DNA of 64,000 bases from Pseudomonadota bacterium. GTDB taxonomy: Bacteria; Pseudomonadota; Gammaproteobacteria; Xanthomonadales; Rhodanobacteraceae. A program made the translations under genes and the position numbers. The notes below the pieces were generated by a model, which ran no database searches, was not told where the DNA came from, and was given only the letters and a program-made list of their open reading frames with translations. Each line of letters starts with the position of its first letter. Position 1 is the first letter of the stretch. Location of the stretch: NCBI GenBank assembly GCA_029561145.1, contig JAKQJM010000128.1, positions 62,001-126,000 of the forward strand, given 5' to 3'. Of the stretch, positions 46,586-58,754 are shown in pieces.

Positions 46586-46801
46586 TCAGTTGCTGGTATC
46601 ACCATCGATCGGCGCGCGCCGGGTCGGAGGATTCACCCAGGTCACCCTTACTCCGTTCCGCCGACTTGCCTCGTTGACCGCATCGACATAGTCCTGGTCA
46701 ACCACGAACTTCTTTTCGGCTGCATAGCGACTATTGCCATTGCTGGCGCAACCCGGCAGAACCATAAGCACTGCCGCCGCACAAAACATGATTCGTTTCA
46801 T
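46586..46801 (-). CDS. Small lipoprotein, unknown function
   Basis: A 71-residue precursor with a lipoprotein signal: MKRIMFCAAAVLMVLPGC, where Cys18 would be lipid-modified. The mature part is about 54 residues, with a charged helix-like region (AAEKKFVVDQDYVDAVNEASRRNGV) and a Pro/Arg-rich end (WVNPPTRRAPIDGDTSN). GGAG is six bases before the ATG and a good -10 (TATAGT) lies upstream. It sits between truD and the convergent Smr gene. No family recognised. Confidence 0.75.
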   Translation of the reverse strand: MKRIMFCAAAVLMVLPGCASNGNSRYAAEKKFVVDQDYVDAVNEASRRNGVRVTWVNPPTRRAPIDGDTSN

Positions 46802-46852
46802 GACATTCTCCGGAAGTCCTCTCGAACCGGCATTTTTCGCCGGGTCACGGAA

Positions 46853-46858
46853 ACTATA
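46853..46858 (-). promoter_or_regulatory. Candidate -10 element for the small lipoprotein gene
   Basis: TATAGT on the minus strand, about 52 bases upstream of the start codon. The -35 at 17-base spacing (TCGCAA) is weak. Confidence 0.35.
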
Positions 46859-46912
46859 GGCTGACCCGCAAGAGTTTGCGATGAAAGGCCGGTGCCGGCA
46901 TGACGTCGGACA

Positions 46913-47920
46913 TCATGTTGCACAGAGCTCGCGGATGACCGCGGTGGCAAAGCTTCCAGAGGGAAGACTGAATCCCACCGCCAGGGACCCGTCGTCCGCC
47001 CAGTGGTGGGCCAGATCGCTTACTGCCAGGCGCAGGGAGCGCCGCTCGTGGCTCAAATCGGTTGCGGCAAGGCCCGCAGAGTAGACCGACTCCGCTGCAG
47101 CGACCTCGCGCTCGATCGCGGCCACCTCGCTGCCGCTGCGCAGCACGCCTCTCCCCCACAGCGGACCCGTCGGATCGATGTCTCCGCACTCCAGTCGATC
47201 GAGCAACCCAGCATCAAGCGCCTGCGGACCGAAGATCGAATGAGTCCCTGCCAGCATGAATACCTCGCCTTCCAGCGCGGTGTTCCACGATCCAGCCGCA
47301 ACCCGGCGCGCGAGCACTTCATTGAAAAGATGCGAGCGCGCGGCAGAAAGGGCGAACCCGCGCTGACTGCGACTCATGCGCGCGCCCGAGAACAAGGCCT
47401 GTGCGCTGCGCAGGTTGTCGCCATCGCGCCCGAAACGTTGCGCGCCGAAATAGTTCGGCGTGCCCTGTGCCGAGATCTCTCGCATGCGCACTTCGGCCTC
47501 CTGTTTCGAGCCGACAACATCGTGAAGGCAGATCAGGAACCGGTTGCTGCGATGCACGCCACGCTTGAGCTTTCGCGAGTGGCGCGCGACTTCGAGGATC
47601 CGGACTCCTTCGATGTCGACCGACATCCAGTCCGGACCGCTCTTGCCGGGCAGGTGCACGGTGTAGGTCTGGCGGGTCAGCGCATGACGATCCTTGAGTC
47701 CCGAATATCCCACCGACATCGGCGCGACGCCGGCTACTTCGGCGAGGCGCTGCGCCACCCATTCGGTGTTGGCATCGCGCTTCTCGATCCGCAGCATCGC
47801 GTGCTCGCCGAACCCGTCCGCGGCAAACCCCAGCACTTCATCGACTTCGAAATCCGCTGCGGTCGCGCGCATGCGTCCGCTCAGGGGCGGCCCCCCGTAG
47901 GCAAACGGAAGCTCACTCAC
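46913..47920 (-). CDS. truD: tRNA pseudouridine(13) synthase TruD
   Basis: A 335-residue enzyme that makes pseudouridine 13 in tRNA-Glu. The catalytic motif [11 protein letters not shown] holds the nucleophilic Asp, and [15 protein letters not shown] is the second TruD signature. Also seen are [16 protein letters not shown] at the N-terminus and [19 protein letters not shown]. The GTG start overlaps the ispF stop (GTGA), so the genes are coupled. Order ispD-ispF-truD-surE is conserved; here the small lipoprotein and Smr genes lie between truD and surE. Confidence 0.95.
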   Translation of the reverse strand: MSELPFAYGGPPLSGRMRATAADFEVDEVLGFAADGFGEHAMLRIEKRDANTEWVAQRLAEVAGVAPMSVGYSGLKDRHALTRQTYTVHLPGKSGPDWMSVDIEGVRILEVARHSRKLKRGVHRSNRFLICLHDVVGSKQEAEVRMREISAQGTPNYFGAQRFGRDGDNLRSAQALFSGARMSRSQRGFALSAARSHLFNEVLARRVAAGSWNTALEGEVFMLAGTHSIFGPQALDAGLLDRLECGDIDPTGPLWGRGVLRSGSEVAAIEREVAAAESVYSAGLAATDLSHERRSLRLAVSDLAHHWADDGSLAVGFSLPSGSFATAVIRELCAT

Positions 47921-48468
47921 CCGGCGGTATCCAGGTCGAGGCGCGCGACCAGCGTGCGCAGCTCGGGGGATTCCGGAAGCTCGGAAACAGGTCGGCTGCG
48001 GCGCACGAGAAGGACGACCGCCATGGAAGCGATACCTTCCCCGCGTCCGGCAAATCCGAGCTGTTCGGTCGTGGTGGCCTTGATGTTGATCTCGCTGACA
48101 AGACAACCGAGGTCGGCAGCCAGGTTGGCGCACATCGTTGCGGCATGCGCAGCGACCTTTGGTCGCTCGCAGATCACCGTGATATCGGCATTGGCCAGCA
48201 GGTATCCCTGCTCAATCATCAGGCCTGCGCAATGAAGCAGGAAATGGCGACTGCTGACATCCTTCCAGCGCGGATCCGAAGGTGGAAAATGACGTCCGAT
48301 ATCGCCGAGCGCCAGCGCACCGAGTATTGCGTCGCACAGGGCATGGATGACGACGTCGCCATCGGAATGCGCAACCAGGCCATGACTGTGCATGATGGTC
48401 ACGCCACCAAGCACCACGTGATTGCCAGGCCCGAAGGCGTGGACGTCGAAACCTTGGCCGATGCGCAT
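47917..48468 (-). CDS. ispF: 2-C-methyl-D-erythritol 2,4-cyclodiphosphate synthase
   Basis: A 183-residue trimeric enzyme of the non-mevalonate isoprenoid pathway. It has the zinc ligands in GFDVHAF and [31 protein letters not shown], then [16 protein letters not shown] and the family motif [21 protein letters not shown]. The C-terminus runs about 20 residues past the usual end ([23 protein letters not shown]...). The ATG at 48468 lies directly behind an ATTCCC-type repeat tract, which occupies its leader. Confidence 0.95.
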   Translation of the reverse strand: MRIGQGFDVHAFGPGNHVVLGGVTIMHSHGLVAHSDGDVVIHALCDAILGALALGDIGRHFPPSDPRWKDVSSRHFLLHCAGLMIEQGYLLANADITVICERPKVAAHAATMCANLAADLGCLVSEINIKATTTEQLGFAGRGEGIASMAVVLLVRRSRPVSELPESPELRTLVARLDLDTAG

Positions 48469-48472
48469 GGGC

Positions 48473-48503
48473 GTGGGGAACGGGGAATGGGAGACGGGAA
48501 TCG
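48473..48503. repeat. ATTCCC-type repeat tract before ispF
   Basis: GGGGAACGGGGAATGGGAGACGGGAAT-like tract, the reverse complement of the efpL-type ATTCCC units. It lies immediately upstream of the ispF start codon on the minus strand. Confidence 0.55.
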
Positions 48504-48558
48504 TAGAGCAGAATGCGCAAGGCCGACAGTTTTCCGCACGTTCCACCGATGCGTGCAT

Positions 48559-49302
48559 TCAGTTGCCGGTTTTGCTTTTCGCGTGTTCCCGACTCGTCCT
48601 TTCCGATTCCCGCTCAAACAGATACTCGGCAAACACGCGATCCGCAGCGGTGGTGATCTTGATGTTGTCCTCGCTGCCTTCGACCAGCAGTGGCCGGAAA
48701 CCCGCGCGTTCCATGGCCATCGCTTCGTCGGTGACGACGATGCCGGCATCGCGCGCCGAGACGAGCGCATCGATCAGGTCGACGCGCCGGAACATCTGTG
48801 GCGTCAGAGCACGCCAACGAGCCTCGCGCGATTCAGTCGCTTCGGAGCGGCCGTGCACATCGGCGCGCTTGAGCGTATCGCTCAGCGGTGCGGCAAGGAG
48901 TGCGCCGCCAGCAGGCATGCCACGCTCGAACAGCAGGTCGATATCCGCATGGCGTACAAACGGTCGGGCGGCGTCGTGCACGAGGATGAAATCCCGCGCG
49001 CCGATGCCCGCCGGCAGGGCATGCAGGCCCGCCAGCACGGAGTCGGCGCGTTCGCTGCCCCCGATCGCGGTCAACACCGGCTTGCCACGACAGGACTGGA
49101 ACCCGGGCCAATGACTGTCGCCGGCGGCGAGGACGACCACGATTCCCGCGATGCGCGGATGGGCGGCAAGCCGTTCCAGCGTCCATGCGAGCAAGGGCTT
49201 GCCACCGATCTCGACATATTGCTTGGGGATATCGCCGCCAAAGCGGCGACCGCTGCCGGCTGCCGGAACAACGCACCAGCAGGCCGTCTCAATGCTCGTC
49301 AT
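48559..49302 (-). CDS. ispD: 2-C-methyl-D-erythritol 4-phosphate cytidylyltransferase
   Basis: A 247-residue enzyme that links MEP to CMP in isoprenoid synthesis. The nucleotide-binding loop VPAAGSGRRFGGDIPKQYVEIGGKPLLAWTLERL is complete; ILVHDAARPFV, VTDEAMAMERAGFRPLLVEGSEDNIKITTAADR are also family marks. The last 16 or so residues (ERESERTSREHAKSKTGN) are not typical and are encoded by a GGGAATC-type repeat. The start overlaps ftsB by 14 bases. Confidence 0.95.
   Translation of the reverse strand: MTSIETACWCVVPAAGSGRRFGGDIPKQYVEIGGKPLLAWTLERLAAHPRIAGIVVVLAAGDSHWPGFQSCRGKPVLTAIGGSERADSVLAGLHALPAGIGARDFILVHDAARPFVRHADIDLLFERGMPAGGALLAAPLSDTLKRADVHGRSEATESREARWRALTPQMFRRVDLIDALVSARDAGIVVTDEAMAMERAGFRPLLVEGSEDNIKITTAADRVFAEYLFERESERTSREHAKSKTGN
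48585..48614. repeat. Repeat units inside the 3' end of ispD
   Basis: GTTCCCGACTCGTCCTTTCCGATTCCCG-like sequence, related to the intergenic ATTCCC tracts, lies within the coding end of ispD and encodes its charged C-terminal tail. Confidence 0.45.
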
Positions 49303-49600
49303 TGTCGTCAGGTTTCGGTTTCCTTGCCGGTTCGACGACCTGGTAGAACTTCTCGCCCGGCTTGACCAGGCCCAGCTCGGAGCGCGCGCGCTCCTCGATC
49401 GCCTCGTCACCGTCCTTGAGATTGGCGACCTCGGCGAGCAGGGCATCGTTGCGCGCCTTGAGCTCGTCGTTTTTCTGCTTTTGCTCGGCGACACTCTTTT
49501 CGAGGCGCCAGACCTCGTTCATGCCGCCCTGCCCGGCCCATAGCTTGACCTGCAGCGCGATGATCAGGATCAACAGAATGAGGGCGACGTAGCGCAACAT
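49289..49600 (-). CDS. ftsB: Cell division protein FtsB
   Basis: A 103-residue bitopic membrane protein of the FtsQLB complex. It has a short cytoplasmic start (MLRYV), one membrane helix (about 4-20), and a periplasmic coiled coil (about 30-72: VWRLEKSVAEQKQKNDELKARNDALLAEVANLKDG). The family signature AIEERARSELGLVKPGEKFYQVV follows. Between eno and ispD is its standard place in gammaproteobacteria. Stop region overlaps ispD start. Confidence 0.94.
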   Translation of the reverse strand: MLRYVALILLILIIALQVKLWAGQGGMNEVWRLEKSVAEQKQKNDELKARNDALLAEVANLKDGDEAIEERARSELGLVKPGEKFYQVVEPARKPKPDDNDEH

Positions 49601-49626
49601 CGTGATCGTCTAGCCGAAGCCGAGGC

Positions 49627-50967
<1,341 letters not shown>

Positions 50968-51420
50968 CTATTTCGACTTGTCAGGAGTCTTCCACATCAA
51001 GGAAATTTGGTGCGGGATGACCAGAGCTGCGTCGAGGCGATCGAAAGTCTGCTTGTTGTACGACGCCGCATAGACGGCGAGGCATGACGTCTTGCCCGCT
51101 TCTTTCGCAGTGATCACGCGATTGATCAGTTCTTCAGTCGACAGGGATTCACTGCCCTCGAAAAACCCTTTCGCGGCGTCGAAACGAACCTCGGTCGTGC
51201 CGCGCACGCATGCGGGCTTGCCCGTACTCACAACCGCCATGATCTCCGATTTCGGAAATGACGCGAGTTTCTCGGTACCCTTCAGATCCTCATCGGTGGT
51301 TTTTTTTCCGGTCACCGTGATGTCGTCGGAACTCAAATTCGCCTGCGCCCGTGTTTGCGCACAACAGAAAAACGCGGTCAGGCAAGTCAGCAGCATCGCT
51401 AAGCGGGCCAGTTGGATCAT
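50968..51420 (-). CDS. Secreted protein of unknown function
   Basis: A 150-residue precursor with a signal peptide (about 1-26, ending in TRAQA). The mature part starts [18 protein letters not shown] and contains [53 protein letters not shown], with two Cys that could form a disulfide. No family is recognised. A/T content is higher than in neighbouring genes (an A8 run encodes GKK), which could mean a lineage-specific insertion between kdsA and eno. GGAG is five bases before the ATG, which overlaps the kdsA stop (ATGA). Confidence 0.75.
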   Translation of the reverse strand: MIQLARLAMLLTCLTAFFCCAQTRAQANLSSDDITVTGKKTTDEDLKGTEKLASFPKSEIMAVVSTGKPACVRGTTEVRFDAAKGFFEGSESLSTEELINRVITAKEAGKTSCLAVYAASYNKQTFDRLDAALVIPHQISLMWKTPDKSK

Positions 51421-52247
51421 TGGATCTCCTGCGCGAGGAATCGCTTGCTGACCTGATCGAGGGCAACCAACACCTCGAGCAATGACGCCATCTTTCCGAG
51501 CGGCCATGCATTCGGCCCGTCACTGAGCGCCTTGTCGGGATCCGGATGGGTTTCCATGAAGATGCCGGCAATGCCGACCGCGACGGCGGCGCGTGAGAGC
51601 ACCGGAACGAACTCGCGCTGGCCACCGGACTTGCCGTCGGCACCGCCCGGCAGTTGCACCGAATGCGTTGCATCGAACACGACCGGGCAGCCGGTATCGC
51701 GCATCACGGCGAGCGAACGCATGTCGGAAACAAGGTTGTTGTAACCGAAGCTCGCGCCGCGCTCGCAGACCATGATCTGCGCGTTGCCGGTTGCCTGCGC
51801 TTTCGCGGAGACGTGCTTCATTTCCCACGGCGAGAGGAACTGGCCCTTCTTGATATTGACCGGCTTGCCTGCGCGCGCGACCTTCTGGATGAAATCGGTC
51901 TGGCGGCAAAGAAATGCCGGCGTCTGCAACACGTCGACAACCGAGGCGACTTCGTCCATCGGCGTGTATTCATGCACGTCGGTCAGCACCGGCACGCCGA
52001 TCTGGCGCTTCACTTCGGCGAGCACCTTGAGCCCCTCTTCGAGGCCGGGGCCGCGGAAGCTCGTTCCCGAAGTGCGGTTCGCCTTGTCGAAGCTGGACTT
52101 GAAGATGAACGGAATGCCGAGCTTGCCGGTGATCTCCTTCAGCGTGCCGGCGGTATCGAGCTGCAACTGCATCGATTCGATAACGCACGGACCGGCGATC
52201 AGGAACAGCGGCTTGTCGAGGCCGACTTCGAAACCACAAAGCTTCAT
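51417..52247 (-). CDS. kdsA: 3-deoxy-D-manno-octulosonate 8-phosphate synthase
   Basis: A 276-residue TIM-barrel aldolase that condenses PEP with arabinose 5-phosphate to give Kdo8P, needed for lipopolysaccharide core. Signatures: [71 protein letters not shown] and [29 protein letters not shown] closes the active site. Placement after pyrG and near eno is conserved in gammaproteobacteria. Confidence 0.97.
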   Translation of the reverse strand: MKLCGFEVGLDKPLFLIAGPCVIESMQLQLDTAGTLKEITGKLGIPFIFKSSFDKANRTSGTSFRGPGLEEGLKVLAEVKRQIGVPVLTDVHEYTPMDEVASVVDVLQTPAFLCRQTDFIQKVARAGKPVNIKKGQFLSPWEMKHVSAKAQATGNAQIMVCERGASFGYNNLVSDMRSLAVMRDTGCPVVFDATHSVQLPGGADGKSGGQREFVPVLSRAAVAVGIAGIFMETHPDPDKALSDGPNAWPLGKMASLLEVLVALDQVSKRFLAQEIQ

Positions 52248-52362
52248 CGCGACGAGGCTCCGGCAGGAACGGCATCAGCCACGATCTCCGGCGTGACGCG
52301 GAGAGAAAGAGCATCGCGCCTGAAGGCGCTACTGCGACAGCCAAACAAGCGAGATCCCGACA

Positions 52363-54072
<1,710 letters not shown>

Positions 54073-54268
54073 CTAACGCGGGCAACGGCGAGCGCGCGAA
54101 TGTCGCATCGCGCGGCGCGTGTGGTGCCCGTTTGTGAAACCTGATCCAGGTTGTCCGGCGCGGATCCTGCAAGCAATTGCATCATCTGCCGGTCGACTGC
54201 CCTGAGCCAGTAGCGACGGGTTGAAGATGCCTGCAGAGTGGAAAGCAAAGCCCGGACCCGATTTGTCC

Positions 54269-55162
54269 ATGACCCGCCAATCCCGAACGTGCCCGGCCCG
54301 GCCCTCCGCATTGACCCTGCTGGCTTCGACGGCCTTGCTGGTCGGGTCGGGTGTCGCCCTCGCAGAGCCGGGCGGGCGCTTGCTTGCCACCGGAGGCGGC
54401 AGCCAGATCGAAGGCAGCGCGGGTGGTGGTCTGGTGCCTTGGGCGGTATTGACCGGGTATGCGACCCGCGACGAGATCGGCGTTACCGCATTTGCCACGC
54501 ATGTCCAGGTCGACGATTTCAGCCTGGACAGCTTCGGCGCGGGCATCAACTTGAAGAACCGCGTGGAATTGAGCGTCGCCCGGCAACGATTTGATCTTGG
54601 GGAAGCGGGCACGGATTTCGGAATGCCGGGGCTGACCATCCGCCAGAACATCGTCGGCATCAAGGTGCGCATTGCGGGTGATGTCATCTACACGCCATGG
54701 CCGCAACTGGCGGTCGGGATCCAGCGCAAATCGGCGCTGGACGCGGCGATACCCGATGCAGTGGGCGCACTCGACCACAACGGCACCGATGTCTACGTCA
54801 GCGCGAGCAAGCTCTTCCTCGGCGCAGCGGCTGGCCGCAACCTGCTCGTGAACGCGGGCCTTCGCTCGACGTCCGCCAACCAGCTCGGGTTGCTCGGGTT
54901 CGGCGGCGACCAGGGCGGACGCCGGCTGGTGGCCGAGTTTTCCTCGGCGATCCTGCTCTCGCAATCGCTGGCAGTCGGATTCGAGTATCGCCAGAAACCC
55001 GACAACCTCGGTGCCGCCAGGGAGGACGATTTCCGCGACCTGTTCATCGCCTGGTTTCCGAACAAGCACATCTCCACGGTGCTTGCCTACGCGGATCTTG
55101 GATCGATCGCCAACCGCGGACAGCAGCGCGGCTGGTATTTTTCCGTGCAGGCCAGTCCATGA
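54269..55162 (+). CDS. DUF3034 family outer-membrane protein
   Basis: A 297-residue precursor with a long signal peptide (cleavage likely after VALA, about residue 32). The mature protein is beta-rich with alternating polar and hydrophobic stretches (LTGYATRDEIGVTAFATHVQ, VGFEYRQKPDNL) and ends in GQQRGWYFSVQASP, as an outer-membrane barrel would. It matches the DUF3034 family, whose function is unknown. The stop overlaps the start of the truncated hemoglobin lipoprotein gene by ATGA, so both are made together. Confidence 0.8.
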   Translation: MTRQSRTCPARPSALTLLASTALLVGSGVALAEPGGRLLATGGGSQIEGSAGGGLVPWAVLTGYATRDEIGVTAFATHVQVDDFSLDSFGAGINLKNRVELSVARQRFDLGEAGTDFGMPGLTIRQNIVGIKVRIAGDVIYTPWPQLAVGIQRKSALDAAIPDAVGALDHNGTDVYVSASKLFLGAAAGRNLLVNAGLRSTSANQLGLLGFGGDQGGRRLVAEFSSAILLSQSLAVGFEYRQKPDNLGAAREDDFRDLFIAWFPNKHISTVLAYADLGSIANRGQQRGWYFSVQASP

Positions 55163-55596
55163 AGCTGACAACACCCGTGATGCCCGGCTGCGTGCTTTTC
55201 CTCACCTTGCTGATCGCTGGCTGCGCAAGCACGCAGCCACGACCGAGCCTGTATGACCAGTTCGGGCAACGTGCCGGCCTCGGCTCTCTTGTCGACGGCC
55301 TGATCAAGCGGATCCATGCCAACGAGAAAATAGCGCCGCTCTTTTCCAATACCGATTTCGCGCTGTTCCGGCAACGATTCCTCGAATTCCTATGTGTCAC
55401 CGTCGATGGTCCCTGCACCTACACGGGCGAGGAACTGGAGGAAGTGCACACCGGCATGAACATCACCGAGGCCGAGTTCAATACCCTGGTCGAGGACCTG
55501 ATCGACGTGATGCAGGAGCTGGCGATCTCGAAGGCGGCGCAGAACGAGATGCTGAAAAGGCTGGCACCGACCCGGAAGGACGTCATCTACCGGTAG
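55159..55596 (+). CDS. Group 1 truncated hemoglobin with lipoprotein signal
   Basis: A 145-residue precursor. Residues 1-22 form a lipoprotein signal peptide with lipobox IAGC (Cys22). Residues 31-145 are a 2-on-2 hemoglobin fold: YDQFGQRAGLGSLVDGLI, the LFSNTDFALFRQRFLEFL helices, GPCTYTGEELEEVHTGMNITEAEF (proximal His97) and a final helix. The distal B10 position, usually Tyr in this group, appears to be Ile49. A membrane-attached extracytoplasmic globin is unusual; roles in O2, NO or redox sensing are only guesses. Translationally coupled to the DUF3034 gene. Confidence 0.82.
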   Translation: MKLTTPVMPGCVLFLTLLIAGCASTQPRPSLYDQFGQRAGLGSLVDGLIKRIHANEKIAPLFSNTDFALFRQRFLEFLCVTVDGPCTYTGEELEEVHTGMNITEAEFNTLVEDLIDVMQELAISKAAQNEMLKRLAPTRKDVIYR

Positions 55597-55673
55597 TCGA
55601 GGACGGTTGTCGCTTGCCAGCTAGCGGGGTTGCCGCCAACATGCGCGGTCTTTCGATCATCCCGATTATCGCA

Positions 55674-57575
55674 ATGAGCAGTCGTTACAACGCAGCAGAT
55701 ATCGAAGTCCTGTCCGGCCTCGATCCGGTCAAGCGCCGACCGGGCATGTACACCGATACCTCGCGTCCGAATCATCTGGTCCAGGAAGTCGTCGACAACT
55801 CGGTTGACGAAGCCCTCGCCGGCCATGCCGGTTCCATCGAAGTGATCGTCCACGCGGATGGCTCGGTGACGGTCACCGATGATGGCCGCGGCATGCCGGT
55901 CGACATCCATCCCGACGAAGGCATTCCGGGCGTCGAGCTGATCCTTACGCGCCTGCATGCGGGTGGCAAGTTCTCGAACCGCAACTACGAATTCTCCGGC
56001 GGCCTGCATGGCGTCGGCGTCTCGGTGGTCAACGCGTTGTCGAAAAAAGTCGAAGTGACGATCCGTCGCGACGGGCAGATCCATCGAATGGAGTTCAGGG
56101 ACGGCGATCGCAAGTCGCCGCTTGAGGTGATTGGCACGGTCGGCAGGAAGAGTACCGGCACGAGCGTGCGCTTCTGGCCCGATCCGAAGTACTTCGATTC
56201 ACCGAAAGTGCTGCTCGGCAAACTCAAGCATGTGCTGCGCGCCAAGGCCGTGCTGTGCGCCGGATTGAGCGTGCAGCTCAAGGATGAAGCCAGTGGAGAG
56301 GACATCCGCTGGCATTACGAGGATGGCTTGCGCGACTACCTGCGCTCGATGGTCGGCGAAAACGAGCGCTTGCCGGCCGAGTTGTTCGTAGGTAGCCAGA
56401 AGCGCGAAAAGAGTGCCGTCGATTTCGCGATTGCCTGGTTGCCCGAGGGCGAACTCGTCCAGGAAAGCTATGTCAACCTGATTCCGACCGCGCAGGGCGG
56501 TACGCACGTCAACGGGCTGCGGACCGGCCTGACCGAGGCGCTGCGCGAGTTCTGCGACTTCCGCAACCTGCTGCCGCGCGGCGTCAAGCTCGCCCCGGAA
56601 GATGTCTGGGACCGCCTCTGCTTCGTACTGTCACTGCGCATGCAGGAACCCCAGTTCTCCGGCCAGACCAAGGAACGCCTGTCCTCACGCGACGCGGCGG
56701 GCCTCGTGCAGGGCGCGGCGCACGATGGTTTTTCGCTCTACCTCAATCAGCACGTCGACGTCGGCGAGAAGATCGCCCAGCTCGCGATCGAACGCGCGGC
56801 GCTGCGGCTCAAGGCCGAAAAGCAGATCGTGCGCAAGAAGATCACGCAGGGACCCGCCCTGCCCGGCAAACTCGCCGATTGCGCATCGAGCGACCTCTCG
56901 CGCACCGAGTTGTTTCTTGTCGAAGGCGATTCCGCCGGCGGCTCGGCTCGCCAGGCGCGCGACAAGGATTTCCAGGCGATCCTGCCGCTGCGCGGAAAGA
57001 TCCTCAATACCTGGGAAGTCGAATCGGGCAGCGTGCTCGCCTCGCAGGAAGTGCACGACCTCGCCGTCGCGATCGGCTGCGATCCCGGCAAGAACGATAT
57101 CGCCGGCCTGCGCTATGGCAAGGTCTGCATACTCGCCGACGCCGATTCCGACGGGCTGCACATCGCAACCCTGCTGTCGGCGCTCTTCATCAGGCATTTC
57201 CCGGCGCTGGTGCGGGAGGGCCACGTATTTGTCGCGATGCCGCCGTTGTTCCGCGTCGACGTCGGCAAGCAGATGTTCTACTGCCTCGACGAAGCCGAAC
57301 GCGATTCGATCCTCGAGCGCATCGAGCGCGAGAAGATCCGCGGGGCGGTCAATGTCACGCGTTTCAAGGGACTTGGTGAAATGAACCCGAGCCAGTTGCG
57401 CGAATCGACGATCAATCCCGACACCCGCCGACTCGTCCAGCTGACTGTCGGTGCCCTCGAAGACGGCGACGATGGCACGAACAAGATCATGGACATGCTG
57501 CTGTCGAAGAAGCGCGCAGCGGATCGCAAGAGCTGGCTCGAGGAAAAAGGCGACCTCGCCTCGCTCGAAGTCTGA
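55674..57575 (+). CDS. parE: DNA topoisomerase IV subunit B
   Basis: A 633-residue ATPase subunit of topoisomerase IV, which decatenates daughter chromosomes. The GHKL domain has VVDNSVDEALAGHA, TVTDDGRGMPVDIH, GGKFSNRNYEFSGGLHGVGVSVVNALS and GGTHVNGLRTGL. The TOPRIM domain has LFLVEGDSAGGSARQARD and ADADSDGLHIATLL. The C-terminus has FKGLGEMNPSQLRESTINPDTR. Length and lack of a GyrB-type insertion favour ParE. The ATG at 55674 is used; an ATG at 55641 would add 11 residues. No clear ribosome binding site. Confidence 0.95.
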   Translation: MSSRYNAADIEVLSGLDPVKRRPGMYTDTSRPNHLVQEVVDNSVDEALAGHAGSIEVIVHADGSVTVTDDGRGMPVDIHPDEGIPGVELILTRLHAGGKFSNRNYEFSGGLHGVGVSVVNALSKKVEVTIRRDGQIHRMEFRDGDRKSPLEVIGTVGRKSTGTSVRFWPDPKYFDSPKVLLGKLKHVLRAKAVLCAGLSVQLKDEASGEDIRWHYEDGLRDYLRSMVGENERLPAELFVGSQKREKSAVDFAIAWLPEGELVQESYVNLIPTAQGGTHVNGLRTGLTEALREFCDFRNLLPRGVKLAPEDVWDRLCFVLSLRMQEPQFSGQTKERLSSRDAAGLVQGAAHDGFSLYLNQHVDVGEKIAQLAIERAALRLKAEKQIVRKKITQGPALPGKLADCASSDLSRTELFLVEGDSAGGSARQARDKDFQAILPLRGKILNTWEVESGSVLASQEVHDLAVAIGCDPGKNDIAGLRYGKVCILADADSDGLHIATLLSALFIRHFPALVREGHVFVAMPPLFRVDVGKQMFYCLDEAERDSILERIEREKIRGAVNVTRFKGLGEMNPSQLRESTINPDTRRLVQLTVGALEDGDDGTNKIMDMLLSKKRAADRKSWLEEKGDLASLEV

Positions 57576-57773
57576 GCAACCCGGGCATCGACGTCCTGCC
57601 GCCGTTCGAGCATGCATCGGTGATGCCTGGCCGGTCATTCATGTGCAGCGTCAAGCGTCTTCCCGCAGTCGACCCTGATTCCCGCGCGCTGCTTGCGAAT
57701 ACGCCCATCGATTCGCGTCAGCGCCGCGCGACCGCTCGCTGCGCGAACCTGCCGGCTCACCTTGATCGGGTCG

Positions 57774-57806
57774 AAAAAAAACCGGAGGCCATTGAGGCCC
57801 CCGGTT
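57774..57806 (-). terminator. Terminator of the IPTL-CTERM gene
   Basis: On the minus strand the stem ACCGGGGGCC / GGCCTCCGGT (57805-57781, one mismatch) is followed by eight U residues. It lies about 25 bases after the IPTL-CTERM stop codon. The rest of the gap back to parE (57576-57773) holds no gene that I can see. Confidence 0.8.
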
Positions 57807-57830
57807 CATGAAACGCGAAGCTCGGGCCGA

Positions 57831-58628
57831 TCAGCGGCGCGCGCGACGACGCAAGCCGAACATGCCGAGCAGGGCGAGGCCGCCGGCCGCCAGCAGCGCA
57901 CTCCACTGACTCATGGTCGGCAGCGCGATACCCGGCACGAACGGCTCTCCGCCACCGCCCACTGCGCCGACGACCTGGAAAAGGAAGTCAGGGCTGGCGC
58001 CGCCACCGACGCCGCAGGTGGTCATTGCGGCCCAGTCCGTGCAACCCGAAGCAAAGCCGTCACCGGGATTGCGGAATACGCCCGGACTGTTGGTCTGCAC
58101 GGAGCGGTTGGACCAGAAGATCTGACCATTCGTGCCGAAATTGACATCGACCGTCAGCGCAACCCAGTACGTCCCCGCACCGAGCACGCAGGGTGCCGGC
58201 AAGGTGACCGTCGTGCCGGTCGCCGTGACATCCGCCACTGCAGCGGCTGCACTGCACACCGGCGCGCCGCCAGGAAGGCCGGCCGCGTCAGCGTAGACGT
58301 TCAGCGCGGCCGTCGTCGTCACCGGGGTGCCGACTGTCGTCACGAAGTTGAACGAGGAAACCGTCCAGCCACCAGCCGGAACGACGAAATCGTCGGCGCC
58401 CTCGGAGTCGTAGGCGTCAAAGGACGCTTCGAAGTTCTGGACCGGTGCGCCATTCCCGGCAGCCGAGTCGGTCTGGTCGTACAGAACAGTGCTGCCGTTC
58501 GGCGTTGCGAAGCTCGGCTGAACAGCCGGACCCGTGTTGCTGGCCTGGAACGGAGCGGCGTTGACGCTGGAGACAGCCATGACGGCCACAGCGACACTGG
58601 TGGCAAGCAGGGATTTGCGCAGGATCAT
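57831..58628 (-). CDS. Secreted protein with IPTL-CTERM sorting signal
   Basis: A 265-residue precursor with a signal peptide (1-24, ending VNAAP) and an IPTL-CTERM signal: ALPTMSQWSALLAAGGLALLGMFGLRRRARR. That tripartite end (xPTxSxW motif, membrane helix, Arg cluster) is expected to be recognised by a dedicated sorting/processing protease. The mature part is Gly/Ala/Thr/Val-rich and beta-strand-like, with Cys pairs (APVCSAAA...APCVLG; SGCTDW...TTCGVG), perhaps a surface protein. Product unknown. GAGGA lies before the ATG, with a good promoter upstream and a terminator downstream. Confidence 0.8.
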   Translation of the reverse strand: MILRKSLLATSVAVAVMAVSSVNAAPFQASNTGPAVQPSFATPNGSTVLYDQTDSAAGNGAPVQNFEASFDAYDSEGADDFVVPAGGWTVSSFNFVTTVGTPVTTTAALNVYADAAGLPGGAPVCSAAAAVADVTATGTTVTLPAPCVLGAGTYWVALTVDVNFGTNGQIFWSNRSVQTNSPGVFRNPGDGFASGCTDWAAMTTCGVGGGASPDFLFQVVGAVGGGGEPFVPGIALPTMSQWSALLAAGGLALLGMFGLRRRARR

Positions 58629-58708
58629 TGTTTTTCCTCAAGGTAGAGATGCATACCTCCCCCTGGTCGAGAGGCGTGAGTTGCTCGCAAAGCATGGAAC
58701 GACGCCGG

Positions 58709-58737
58709 AAAGTACCAGAGCACGACAGCGCCGGCAA
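58709..58737 (-). promoter_or_regulatory. Promoter of the IPTL-CTERM gene
   Basis: On the minus strand TTGCCG (58737-58732) and TACTTT (58714-58709), with a TG one base before the -10, are 17 bases apart. The predicted start is near 58702, giving a 74-base leader. Confidence 0.55.
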
Positions 58738-58754
58738 CAATCAGGACGGGGGGG

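Noticed and set aside
57576-57773. A gene between parE and the IPTL-CTERM terminator
   Set aside because: Only short frames without ribosome binding sites or recognisable sequence.
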